This document shows, piece by piece, positions 1 to 5,682 of a stretch of DNA of 11,436 bases; within the stretch, counting starts at the first letter, position 1, and the number at the start of each line of letters is the position of its first letter. The notes under the pieces are model-generated. The model made no database searches, was not told where the DNA came from, and saw only the letters and a program-made list of their open reading frames with translations. Source of the stretch: Desulfobulbaceae bacterium (GTDB lineage: Bacteria > Desulfobacterota > Desulfobulbia > Desulfobulbales > Desulfurivibrionaceae); assembly GCA_003517965.1 (NCBI GenBank), contig DOZO01000025.1, positions 381-11,816 on the forward strand. Reading direction: 5' to 3'. The position numbers were made by a program, and so were the translations under genes.

Positions 1-161
1 GCCTCGTCGAGTTGCCGGGCGATCCGCAGGCTGGCCCGCTGGTGGTCAAAGCCGGGTGAGGGGGGCATGGCATGGGGGATGCCCCGGATCAGCTCCCAGT
101 CTCCTTCCCATTGCCGGTGGTCATTGATGGTGTATTGTTCAAGCGGCGCTGGATCAGCCAT
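1..161 (-). CDS. Uma2-family (DUF820) putative endonuclease, 3' end missing
   Basis: The first 53 codons are visible; the gene runs off the left edge. The translation starts MADPAPLEQYTINDHRQW and continues with WELIRGIPHAMPPSPGF and DHQRASLRIARQL. This is the typical N-terminus of the Uma2/DUF820 family: a Y-T-x-x-D opening, then an (Y/W)ELI(D/R)G strand, a M-x-P-SP turn, and an HQ that begins the helix. Members have a PD-(D/E)xK nuclease-like fold; their biological role is poorly known and the catalytic residues would lie beyond the edge. The ATG at 161 is preceded by GAGGACAAAAT, a good ribosome binding site, and by a plausible promoter at 219-248. The gene follows the arsenic operon on the same strand but is separated from it by 255 non-coding, repeat-rich bases, so it is probably expressed on its own. 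Confidence 0.72.
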   Translation of the reverse strand, partial: MADPAPLEQYTINDHRQWEGDWELIRGIPHAMPPSPGFDHQRASLRIARQLDE

Positions 162-196
162 ATTTTGTCCTCATTTGGGTCTTTTGTGAGCCAAGG

Positions 197-212
197 GCAC
201 GGCATGCCGTGC
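197..212. repeat. 16-bp perfect palindrome (REP-like or operator)
   Basis: GCACGGCATGCCGTGC is its own reverse complement. One G-T wobble and one G-C pair extend the stem outward (195-214). On the minus strand it is preceded by TGTAGGA, giving TAGGAGCACGGCATGCCGTGC. That layout, a short TAGG-type head and then a GC-rich palindrome, recalls bacterial REP elements, from memory and not from a search. It sits at the predicted transcription start of the Uma2-family gene, so it could also act as an operator or a 5' hairpin. Confidence 0.6.
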
Positions 213-218
213 TCCTAC

Positions 219-248
219 AGAATAGCGGGTAGGCCCGGCTGTTGTCAA
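219..248 (-). promoter_or_regulatory. Sigma-70-type promoter of the Uma2-family gene
   Basis: Read on the minus strand, a perfect TTGACA (243-248) is followed after 18 bases by TATTCT (219-224), which matches four of six -10 positions. Transcription would start near 212, exactly at the edge of the 16-bp palindrome at 197-212, leaving a leader of about 50 bases before the ATG at 161. The assignment rests on the consensus match and position only. Confidence 0.5.
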
Positions 249-265
249 GGAGGGGTTTTCAGCCC

Positions 266-398
266 GTAGGTCGGGTAGAGCAAAGCGAAACCCGACACAG
301 CCCGGTATTGTCTTCGGAACTTGCCGGAAAACGACGACGATTTCTCGATGTGTTGGCGGCAAATGTTGTCGGGTTTCGCTTTGCTCTACCCGACCTAC
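266..398. repeat. Inverted pair of 32-bp REP-like elements (BIME-like)
   Basis: The 32 bases at 266-297 recur as an exact reverse complement at 367-398, separated by 69 bases. Each copy begins GTAGGTCGGGTAGAGC and is itself a hairpin: GTCGGGT pairs with ACCCGAC around a loop of about 13 bases. A GTAGG head followed by an imperfect GC-rich palindrome is the usual shape of REP sequences mobilised by RAYT (REP-associated tyrosine) transposases; two copies in opposite orientation make a BIME-like unit. The spacer contains a shorter inverted pair, TTGCCG (321-326) and CGGCAA (357-362). No RAYT gene is in the window. The element begins 18 bases past the ccdA stop codon and may help to end or stabilise the arsenic operon transcript; there is no U-tract typical of an intrinsic terminator. 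Confidence 0.8.
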
Positions 399-416
399 TC
401 CTCATTTGTTTGATTA

Positions 417-1118
417 TTACCATAATGGCTTCACCAGAAAATATACCCCAAGCCCGGCGATCAGCAACCCGGCCCCTCTGCGGAACCAGAGACTCGCGCT
501 GCCGAAGCTGGAACTGGCCAGCAGACGTCGCACCGTGGCGGTGGAGCTGCCGGCCACCGCAATGGGCAGACAATGCCCGGCGGCAAAAAGCAGGATCAAC
601 AACACCCCGGTAAATACCTGCCCCTGCACGGTGATGATCGCCAAGATGGGGGCAATGAAGCCAAAGGTGCAGGTGCCGGAAAGCACCCCGTAGGCCAGGC
701 CCAGGACAAAGGCGCCCCAGGCCCCCTTCAGTTTGAAACGCCCCATGAGACCGCCGCCGGGCAGTGAGCATTTGGCCAGGCCCAGCATGTCAACGGCCAC
801 CCAGATGAGGATCAGGCCCACGGCCATGCTCCAGTAGGGCCCCACATCGCCGAGCATCCTGCCGAGTAGGGTGCAGATCACCCCCACCCCAACAATGGTC
901 AGAAAAAGGCCAACACTGAACAGCAGCGCGTACTTAACCGCCTGCCGACCATGGACCAGTTGCTCTTGCCCACCCACATAAGCGACCACCAGAGGAATGG
1001 AAGCCAGGTGGCAGGGGCTGAGCAGAACGCTGATCATCCCCCAGATAAAACAGCCCAGGGCAGCCAGGGCGAGGCCCGCGCTCATCCATTCGTTGACCAG
1101 AATAAAAAGAGCATCCAT
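417..1118 (-). CDS. ccdA: CcdA/DsbD-type transmembrane electron carrier
   Basis: This 233-residue integral membrane protein has about six hydrophobic segments. It carries the two hallmark cysteines of the CcdA/DsbD-beta family: C36 in LLSPCHLASIP near the first segment and C150 in SGTCTFGFIAPILA in the fourth. The family takes electrons from cytoplasmic thioredoxin and hands them to thiol proteins outside the inner membrane. Its ATG shares one base with the stop codon of the exported thioredoxin gene upstream (TAATG), so the two are translationally coupled and the thioredoxin is its obvious partner. As the last gene of an arsenic operon it probably supplies reducing power to the periplasm for arsenic handling rather than for cytochrome c maturation; no cytochrome genes are nearby. 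The family call is strong; the arsenic role is inferred from position. Confidence 0.88.
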   Translation of the reverse strand: MDALFILVNEWMSAGLALAALGCFIWGMISVLLSPCHLASIPLVVAYVGGQEQLVHGRQAVKYALLFSVGLFLTIVGVGVICTLLGRMLGDVGPYWSMAVGLILIWVAVDMLGLAKCSLPGGGLMGRFKLKGAWGAFVLGLAYGVLSGTCTFGFIAPILAIITVQGQVFTGVLLILLFAAGHCLPIAVAGSSTATVRRLLASSSFGSASLWFRRGAGLLIAGLGVYFLVKPLW

Positions 1119-1513
1119 TACTTGCCTTTCCCGGCGGCGGGCTGGACAACACCCATTTTGGCCAACTGGGCCACGATGGTCTTCTTGTCCATGAAGCCAA
1201 GGTGGCGAAACATTTCCGTGCCGTTTTGGTCGAAAAATATCTGGGTAGGGATCATGCTGATTTTAAATTTTTTGCCCTCCTCCGGATTCTGCCAGACATC
1301 GATAAAGATGATTGCCGCCTTGCCCCGGTACTCTGCCTCCAACTCGGTGAGGATGGGCGCCATCATCTTGCAGGGGATGCAGGAGGTGGCGCCCAGATCG
1401 ATCATGGTCACCATATTGGGCACCGGTACGGGCGGGCCTGCAGCCAGGCCGGCAGAGGCGGGCAGGATTGCCAGGGCGACCAGCAGCAACGTGAAGCGGA
1501 TAATTTTTTTCAT
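1118..1513 (-). CDS. Exported thioredoxin-like protein (CIPC active site)
   Basis: The product has 131 residues. It begins with a signal-peptide-like stretch (MKKIIRFTLLLVALAILPAS, then AGLAAG). The thioredoxin fold follows, with the redox pair C45-x-x-C48 in ATSCIPCKMMAP, a strand AAIIFIDVW, and the cis-proline motif SMIPTQIFF at P89. The ATG at 1513 is chosen because AGGAG lies seven bases upstream and because the signal peptide starts there; the reading frame stays open further upstream only as a shadow of the preceding gene. It lies 10 bases after the CMD-like gene and overlaps ccdA by one base. The likely location is the periplasm, free or membrane-tethered by an uncleaved signal, where CcdA would keep it reduced. 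The substrate is unknown; in this operon a thiol-linked arsenical, or a thiol of the efflux permease, is possible. Confidence 0.87.
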   Translation of the reverse strand: MKKIIRFTLLLVALAILPASAGLAAGPPVPVPNMVTMIDLGATSCIPCKMMAPILTELEAEYRGKAAIIFIDVWQNPEEGKKFKISMIPTQIFFDQNGTEMFRHLGFMDKKTIVAQLAKMGVVQPAAGKGK

Positions 1514-1523
1514 GTGTTCTCCT

Positions 1524-1832
1524 TCAGCAACATGGATTGCCTTTGGCGGTGGGGGAACAGCAGGCGCCGGCTGGGTTGGCAAGCTCAAGGCTGACCGGTG
1601 GCTGATCGGGTATAGAGATAGAGGCCATCGCGAATTCGTGGTCGAGCATCTGTCCGGCCTCGTCGCGGAGATGGCGGGCAATATCCACCACCATCTCAAT
1701 TTGCTCCGCGGATACTCCATAGCTCCGCAGCCGTTCAAGCTGGCAAAGGCCTTTTTTGGGATGATTGGCGGCGATGTTGGCGGCGAGCGAAACCATGGCC
1801 AGGGTAACACGATCCAAGGCACAATCGGACAT
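1524..1832 (-). CDS. AhpD/CMD-like small protein without CxxC, with a CC...CC tail
   Basis: This 102-residue protein has no signal peptide or membrane segment. Residues 7-68 (LAMVSLAANIAANHPKKG, then helices with YGVSAEQIEMVVDIARHLR) resemble the short AhpD-like/carboxymuconolactone decarboxylase family, whose usual pattern is AANC-x-x-C followed by AG(A/V)(T/S)-x-EEI. The two catalytic cysteine positions are H24 and K27 here, so the peroxidase-type redox centre seems lost, although C30 is close. The protein ends GACCSPTAKGNPCC, with cysteines 91, 92, 101 and 102, a likely soft-metal or As(III) binding site. The start at 1832 is chosen for its GAGAGGAAAGAAAC leader; an in-frame ATG at 1871 would overlap the gene upstream. 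It sits between two thioredoxin genes in the arsenic operon. A redox, scaffold or metallochaperone role is inference, and the family assignment is tentative. Confidence 0.6.
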   Translation of the reverse strand: MSDCALDRVTLAMVSLAANIAANHPKKGLCQLERLRSYGVSAEQIEMVVDIARHLRDEAGQMLDHEFAMASISIPDQPPVSLELANPAGACCSPTAKGNPCC

Positions 1833-1860
1833 GTTTCTTTCCTCTCTTATAGATGAGTGT

Positions 1861-2094
1861 TCAGCTACCAAGCCAGCTCAAGGCCTCGGCCCTGGACGGC
1901 ACCTTGCCCACGCATTTCACCACCCCGTCGATCACTACCGCCGGGGTGGAGAAAACCCCGAATTTTGCGATCTGCTGAAAATCGCTGATTTTTTCGATGG
2001 AGGCTTCAATCCCGGCCTCTGCCAGCGCCGCCTTCATGATCTTTTCCGTTTCGCCGCATTTGGCGCAGCCAGGCCCCATCACTTTGATTTCCAT
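1861..2094 (-). CDS. Small cytoplasmic thioredoxin-like protein (Thioredoxin_3 type)
   Basis: This 77-residue protein has the compact thioredoxin layout of the family called redox-active disulfide protein 2 (PF13192). It opens with a strand, MEIKVMGPG, then the redox pair C10-x-x-C13 in GCAKCGETEK. A helix and the strand ASIEKISD follow, then the cis-proline motif FSTPAVVI at P51 and an extra cysteine, C61, in VVKCVGKVP. It has no signal peptide. It lies 14 bases after the permease gene and 28 before the CMD-like gene. Proteins of this type are often encoded beside PF03773 permeases. A function as cytoplasmic reductant for the permease, for arsenic-thiol adducts, or as electron source for CcdA is plausible but inferred. 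Confidence 0.85.
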   Translation of the reverse strand: MEIKVMGPGCAKCGETEKIMKAALAEAGIEASIEKISDFQQIAKFGVFSTPAVVIDGVVKCVGKVPSRAEALSWLGS

Positions 2095-2108
2095 GAAATT
2101 TTTTCCAG

Positions 2109-3176
2109 TTAGATAATGATATTAAAGAGATAGCCAACCAGCATAATGCCTACCCCGACCACGCCGATGAACACCGCAATGAGTCCCGGTTTGAGTACCT
2201 TGCGGAGAATCACCATCTCCGGTAAGGACATGGCGATGACGCTCATCATGAAGGCGAGTACCGTGCCCAGGGCCGCCCCTTTGCCGAGCAGGGCCTCGAC
2301 CACCGGCACGATCCCGGCGGCATTGGCGTACATGGGAATGCCGATCAACACCGCTACCGGCACCGACCACCAGGCATCCTTGCCCATGATCGAGGCCATC
2401 ATTCCTTCGGGAACATAGCCGTGGATGCCGGCCCCCACCGCGATTCCTAAAACTACAAAGATCCAGACCCGGTTCACGATCTCCCGCACCGCCGCGCGGC
2501 CTTGGGCAAAGCGTTCGGGCCAGGTCGGGTTTTCGTCCGGGATATCGGAGGCGTTGACGTGCATCTCTCGCACCCAGTCTTCAATATGGCGCTCCATGCG
2601 CAGGCGGCCGATAATGAATCCGGCGACAATGGCGATCAGCAGGCCGGTGCCGAGATAAAGCGCCGCCACCTTCCAGCCCAACAGCCCGTAAAGAAGCACC
2701 AGGGCGATTTCGTTGACCATGGGGGCGGAGATAAGAAAGGAGAAGGTCACGCCCAGAGGAACCCCCGCGGTGACAAAGCCGATGAACAGCGGCACAGCCG
2801 AGCAGGAGCAGAAAGGGGTGACGATACCCAACAGGGCGGCGAGCACGTTGCCGGTGGATTCGCGTTTGTCGGCAAGAATCTTTCGGGTGCGCTCCGGGGT
2901 AAAAAAAGAGCGCAGCACTCCGACCGCATAGATGATCAGAGTGAGGAGCATCAGCACCTTTGGGGTATCGTAGAGAAAAAAGAGTACCGCCTCGCCCAGA
3001 CGGCTGCCCGGTTTCAGTTCCATTAGGGAAAAGGCAAGATATTCCGCCAGGCTGTGTAGTTGCCGGTACAGGGCGAACCAGAGGCCAAGCCCGACAAGAC
3101 CGAGCAGGATGGTGCCTGCTCGGGCCGCACGCGAAGGAGCGGGCTGCGGGATGGTCTCACGGCTTACAGGAAACAT
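2109..3176 (-). CDS. arsP: PF03773-family permease, ArsP-like organoarsenical exporter
   Basis: This is a 355-residue integral membrane protein with roughly eight to ten hydrophobic segments. The family signature TPFCSCSAVPLFIGF is at 120-134, with cysteines 123 and 125, followed by ISAPMVNEIALVLLYGLLG at 150-168. A second half-repeat carries the matching GIPMYANAAGIVPVVEALLGKG. Members of the family include ArsP, an efflux permease for trivalent organoarsenicals in which paired cysteines matter. Its ATG at 3176 lies 20 bases inside the end of acr3, with GGAG upstream, so translation is coupled to the arsenite exporter. A hydrophilic loop (about 195-230) separates the two halves. The family call is firm. 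The exact substrate (methylarsenite, another metalloid or a thiolated species) cannot be read from the sequence. Confidence 0.82.
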   Translation of the reverse strand: MFPVSRETIPQPAPSRAARAGTILLGLVGLGLWFALYRQLHSLAEYLAFSLMELKPGSRLGEAVLFFLYDTPKVLMLLTLIIYAVGVLRSFFTPERTRKILADKRESTGNVLAALLGIVTPFCSCSAVPLFIGFVTAGVPLGVTFSFLISAPMVNEIALVLLYGLLGWKVAALYLGTGLLIAIVAGFIIGRLRMERHIEDWVREMHVNASDIPDENPTWPERFAQGRAAVREIVNRVWIFVVLGIAVGAGIHGYVPEGMMASIMGKDAWWSVPVAVLIGIPMYANAAGIVPVVEALLGKGAALGTVLAFMMSVIAMSLPEMVILRKVLKPGLIAVFIGVVGVGIMLVGYLFNIII

Positions 3177-4245
3177 GACAGACTCCGGTTGGGGTTTTCT
3201 TGACGAAGGGGAAATACTTTTTCTTGAACCAGAGAGATACGGTAACCAGGCCGATGAGCACTGGCACTTCGACCAGTGGCCCGATCACTGCGGCAAAGGC
3301 CACGCCGGAGTTGATCCCGAACACGGCGATGGCCACGGCAATGGCCAGCTCGAAATTGTTGGAGGCGGCGGTGAAGGAAAGGGTGGTGGCTTGTTCGTAG
3401 GTGGCCCCCACCTTGAGGGACATGAAAAAGGAGACCAGGAACATGACCAGAAAATAGATGGTGAGCGGGATGGCGATGCGGATCACGTCAAAGGGCAGAT
3501 GCATGATGTATTCGCCCTTGAGGGAAAACATCACCAGAATAGTGAAAAGCAGGAAGACCAGGGTGAAGGGGCTGATTGTCGGGATCAGTTTTTCCTGGTA
3601 CCATTTTTCGTCTTTGATTTTTACTCCGATAAAGCGGGTCAGTATTCCGGCGAGGAAGGGGATGCCGAGATAGATAAAGACCGACTTGGCGATTTTTGGC
3701 ATGGAAATGGTCATCAGTTCTCCTTTAATACCCAGCCAGCCAGGCAGTACGGAGATGAAAAACCAGGCATAGACCGAGAAAAAGAGTACCTGAAAGATGG
3801 AGTTGAAGGCCACCAGACCGGCGCAGTATTCGGTATCACCATCGGCCAGATCGTTCCAGACAATGACCATGGCGATGCAGCGGGCCAGGCCGATGAGGAT
3901 GAGTCCCACCATGTATTCGTGGTGGCCGGAGAGAAAGGTGATGGCCAGAAGAAACATGAGAACCGGGCCGATAATCCAGTTCTGCACCAGGGAAAGGGTC
4001 AGCACCTTGTAGTCGCGGAAAACCTCGTGCAGCTTTTCATAGCGTACCTTGGCGAGCGGCGGGTACATCATCAGAATCAGGCCGATGGCGATGGGCAGGT
4101 TGGTGGTGCCGACTTGCAGGGAGTTTTCGAATTCGGTGATTGACGGATAGAGCCAGCCGGTCATCACTCCGATGAACATGGCCAGGAAGATCCAGAGGGT
4201 CAGGTACTGGTCGAGAAAGCTTAATTTTTTTGTTGTGCTTGGCAT
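3157..4245 (-). CDS. acr3: Arsenite efflux transporter ACR3
   Basis: This 362-residue protein of about ten membrane helices exports As(III), as AsO(OH)2- or the As(OH)3 equivalent, across the inner membrane using the proton-motive force. It matches the ACR3 family over its whole length: LDQYLTLWIFLAMFIGV at the start, NWIIGPVLMF, the essential cysteine C123 in GLARCIAMVIVWNDLA, the helix with TAASNNFELAIAVAIAVFG, and E326 in IGPLVEVPVLIGLV. The start at 4245 has AAGGACCGTC upstream. The last residues read TGVCHVSCKP; two cysteines this close to the C-terminus (C356, C360) are not part of the known transport path and may bind arsenite or contact the thioredoxins (inference). It is the second gene of the operon, 74 bases after arsR. 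Confidence 0.95.
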   Translation of the reverse strand: MPSTTKKLSFLDQYLTLWIFLAMFIGVMTGWLYPSITEFENSLQVGTTNLPIAIGLILMMYPPLAKVRYEKLHEVFRDYKVLTLSLVQNWIIGPVLMFLLAITFLSGHHEYMVGLILIGLARCIAMVIVWNDLADGDTEYCAGLVAFNSIFQVLFFSVYAWFFISVLPGWLGIKGELMTISMPKIAKSVFIYLGIPFLAGILTRFIGVKIKDEKWYQEKLIPTISPFTLVFLLFTILVMFSLKGEYIMHLPFDVIRIAIPLTIYFLVMFLVSFFMSLKVGATYEQATTLSFTAASNNFELAIAVAIAVFGINSGVAFAAVIGPLVEVPVLIGLVTVSLWFKKKYFPFVKKTPTGVCHVSCKP

Positions 4246-4319
4246 GACGGTCCTTCAGAGTTTTAAAATTTTTTGGTGGTAGGTGTTATTTTTTGGGCGG
4301 GGCAGAAATGTTGAAAAAA

Positions 4320-4661
4320 TCAGGGGCATTTCTCTTTAGTTTGTCTGAAATTTGTCAGGGCTGCTTGGTCCTGCCGGGTTTCCGGCAGCTCGGCCAGCCT
4401 TTGGTTGAGCAGTTCGACCATGTCCCTGGTCAGCGGGGTGTGCATCTCGGCCATCCGGTAATACATCCAGGCCCCCAGGCGTCGGCCTTCGACCCAGCCC
4501 GTGTTGCGCAGATAGGCAAGGTGCCGGGAGATTGTAGATTGGGGGAGCTGGAGCACGGCCATCAGGTCGCAGACGCAAATTTCTCCGCCTAAAAGCAGGG
4601 CCAGAATTCGCAGGCGTGGTTCTTCTGACAGGGCTTTGAAAAATTGGGTTGTTGTCTGCAT
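4320..4661 (-). CDS. arsR: ArsR/SmtB-family arsenic-responsive repressor
   Basis: The product is a 113-residue winged-helix repressor. It opens MQTTTQFFKALSEEPRLRIL, followed by GGEICVCDLMAVLQLPQSTI with the recognition helix STISRHLAYLRNTGWVEGRR and a wing ending AWMYYRMA. Cysteines C29 and C31 in the CVC motif are the classic As(III)/Sb(III) site on the DNA-binding helix; C112 near the end could be a third ligand. Metalloid binding releases the repressor from DNA. The start at 4661 is chosen because AGGAG stands five bases upstream; in-frame codons further up lie in the promoter. The palindrome at 4718-4735 in its promoter is the likely operator, giving autoregulation of the whole operon. 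Confidence 0.95.
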   Translation of the reverse strand: MQTTTQFFKALSEEPRLRILALLLGGEICVCDLMAVLQLPQSTISRHLAYLRNTGWVEGRRLGAWMYYRMAEMHTPLTRDMVELLNQRLAELPETRQDQAALTNFRQTKEKCP

Positions 4662-4713
4662 ATGACTCCTGGTAGCGTTAAAGCTGAAGATTTTCCAGGG
4701 GAAGCTTAATATC

Positions 4714-4742
4714 AATCTATCCGCATATACGGATAAGATCAA
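4714..4742 (-). promoter_or_regulatory. ars operon promoter with ArsR operator
   Basis: On the minus strand TTGATC (4737-4742) and TAGATT (4714-4719) form -35 and -10 elements with an ideal 17-base spacer; each matches four of six consensus positions. The spacer is filled by the imperfect palindrome TATCCGTATATGCGGATA (4718-4735), with 6-bp arms TATCCG/CGGATA. This is a common layout for ArsR-family operators, where bound repressor excludes RNA polymerase. Transcription would start near 4707, about 45 bases before the arsR start codon. Confidence 0.65.
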
Positions 4743-4781
4743 GATAATATTTGCAGCATATACTTTTTCTTTTTTTTCTCA

Positions 4782-4787
4782 TATAAT
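4782..4787 (+). promoter_or_regulatory. -10 box of the ZIP transporter gene
   Basis: A perfect TATAAT stands 40 bases upstream of the chosen ATG, in an AT-rich, T-tract-containing stretch (4761-4790). No good -35 is seen at the right distance; TTGCAG at 4751-4756 is too far (25 bases). The divergent arsenic operator is about 45 bases upstream of this box, so ArsR would not directly block it. Confidence 0.4.
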
Positions 4788-4826
4788 TTAGACTGTTTGG
4801 TAGAAACCAATACAGAGGTTGTGGAC

Positions 4827-5648
4827 ATGAGCATGCTTGCTTCTTTTCAGGAATTGCATCCGGTACTCCAGGCTTTGTTGGCCACTATTTTTACCTGGGG
4901 GGTGACCGCCGCGGGCGCGGCCCTGGTTTTTGTGAGCAGGACTGTAAATCGCAAGGTCATGGACTCCATGCTCGGTTTTGCCGCAGGGGTGATGATCGCC
5001 GCGAGTTTCTGGTCGCTGCTCGCCCCAGGTATCGCCATGGCTGGGCAGATGGGCATGATCCCTTGGCGCACCGCAGCGATGGGGTTTCTGGCCGGCGGGT
5101 TGTTCATGCGGCTTATTGATCGTTTTTTGCCTCATCTTCATCCTGGTCTTGATATCAGCAAAAGCGAGGGTGTTAAAACCTCCTGGCAGCGCAGTACCCT
5201 GCTGGTGTTGGCCATTACCCTGCATAATATTCCCGAGGGTCTGGCTGTAGGCGTAGCCTTTGGCGCGGTAGCAGCCGGTATCCCCTCGGCCACCCTGGGC
5301 GGTGCTATCGCCTTGGCCATCGGTATTGGCTTGCAGAATTTCCCTGAAGGCGCGGCGGTATCCATGCCCTTGCGCCGGGAAGGGATGAGTCGGGGAAAAA
5401 GCTTTCTGTTTGGCCAGGCTTCCGGCTTGGTGGAGCCGGTGGCCGGGGTGCTGGGGGCCGCTTTCGTCCTCAGCATGCAGGGTATTCTTCCGTATGCCCT
5501 CTGTTTTGCTGCCGGGGCCATGATCTTTGTGGTGGTGGAAGAGTTGATCCCGGAGTCGCAGCAGAATCCCAAGCATATTGATTTGGTCACCATCGCGACT
5601 CTGGTGGGTTTCGCGGTGATGATGGTGCTTGACGTGGCATTGAGCTGA
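4827..5648 (+). CDS. ZIP-family metal transporter (GufA/ZupT-like)
   Basis: This is a 273-residue inner-membrane protein with about eight helices. It has the two ZIP signature helices: LHNIPEGLAVGVAFG (H133, N134, E137) and IGLQNFPEGAAVSMPLR (N171, E174). A conserved acidic end follows in FVVVEELIPES (E238, E239). A short His-bearing loop, LPHLHPG, lies between helices three and four. These residues line the binuclear metal site of the family, which usually imports Zn2+ and sometimes Fe2+ or Mn2+. The GufA-like subfamily fits best. The ATG at 4827 is preferred over a TTG at 4797 because AGAGG lies eight bases before it; ATG 4833 is an alternative. The gene is divergent from the arsenic operon and 34 bases ahead of srkA. 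The metal cannot be named from sequence. Confidence 0.9.
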   Translation: MSMLASFQELHPVLQALLATIFTWGVTAAGAALVFVSRTVNRKVMDSMLGFAAGVMIAASFWSLLAPGIAMAGQMGMIPWRTAAMGFLAGGLFMRLIDRFLPHLHPGLDISKSEGVKTSWQRSTLLVLAITLHNIPEGLAVGVAFGAVAAGIPSATLGGAIALAIGIGLQNFPEGAAVSMPLRREGMSRGKSFLFGQASGLVEPVAGVLGAAFVLSMQGILPYALCFAAGAMIFVVVEELIPESQQNPKHIDLVTIATLVGFAVMMVLDVALS

Positions 5649-5682
5649 GCGTTACAAAAAATGAAGGCAAAATTGAAATACC

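Noticed and set aside
1524..1526. TGA after a Cys-Cys codon pair as a possible selenocysteine codon
   Set aside because: Reading through gives a non-family sequence in a different frame from the thioredoxin gene, whose own Shine-Dalgarno begins right after this TGA; it is an ordinary stop.
951..1856. Plus-strand open frame of 301 codons
   Set aside because: It is antisense to the thioredoxin and CMD-like genes, which have recognisable motifs and ribosome binding sites; its translation shows no family features.
3109..4143. Plus-strand open frame of 344 codons antisense to acr3
   Set aside because: Very rich in D, G, H, E and Q, typical of the reverse of a membrane-protein gene; no domain is recognisable and the minus-strand ACR3 match is clear.
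4788..5576. Minus-strand open frame of 262 codons antisense to the ZIP gene
   Set aside because: Shadow frame; the ZIP signature helices are on the plus strand.
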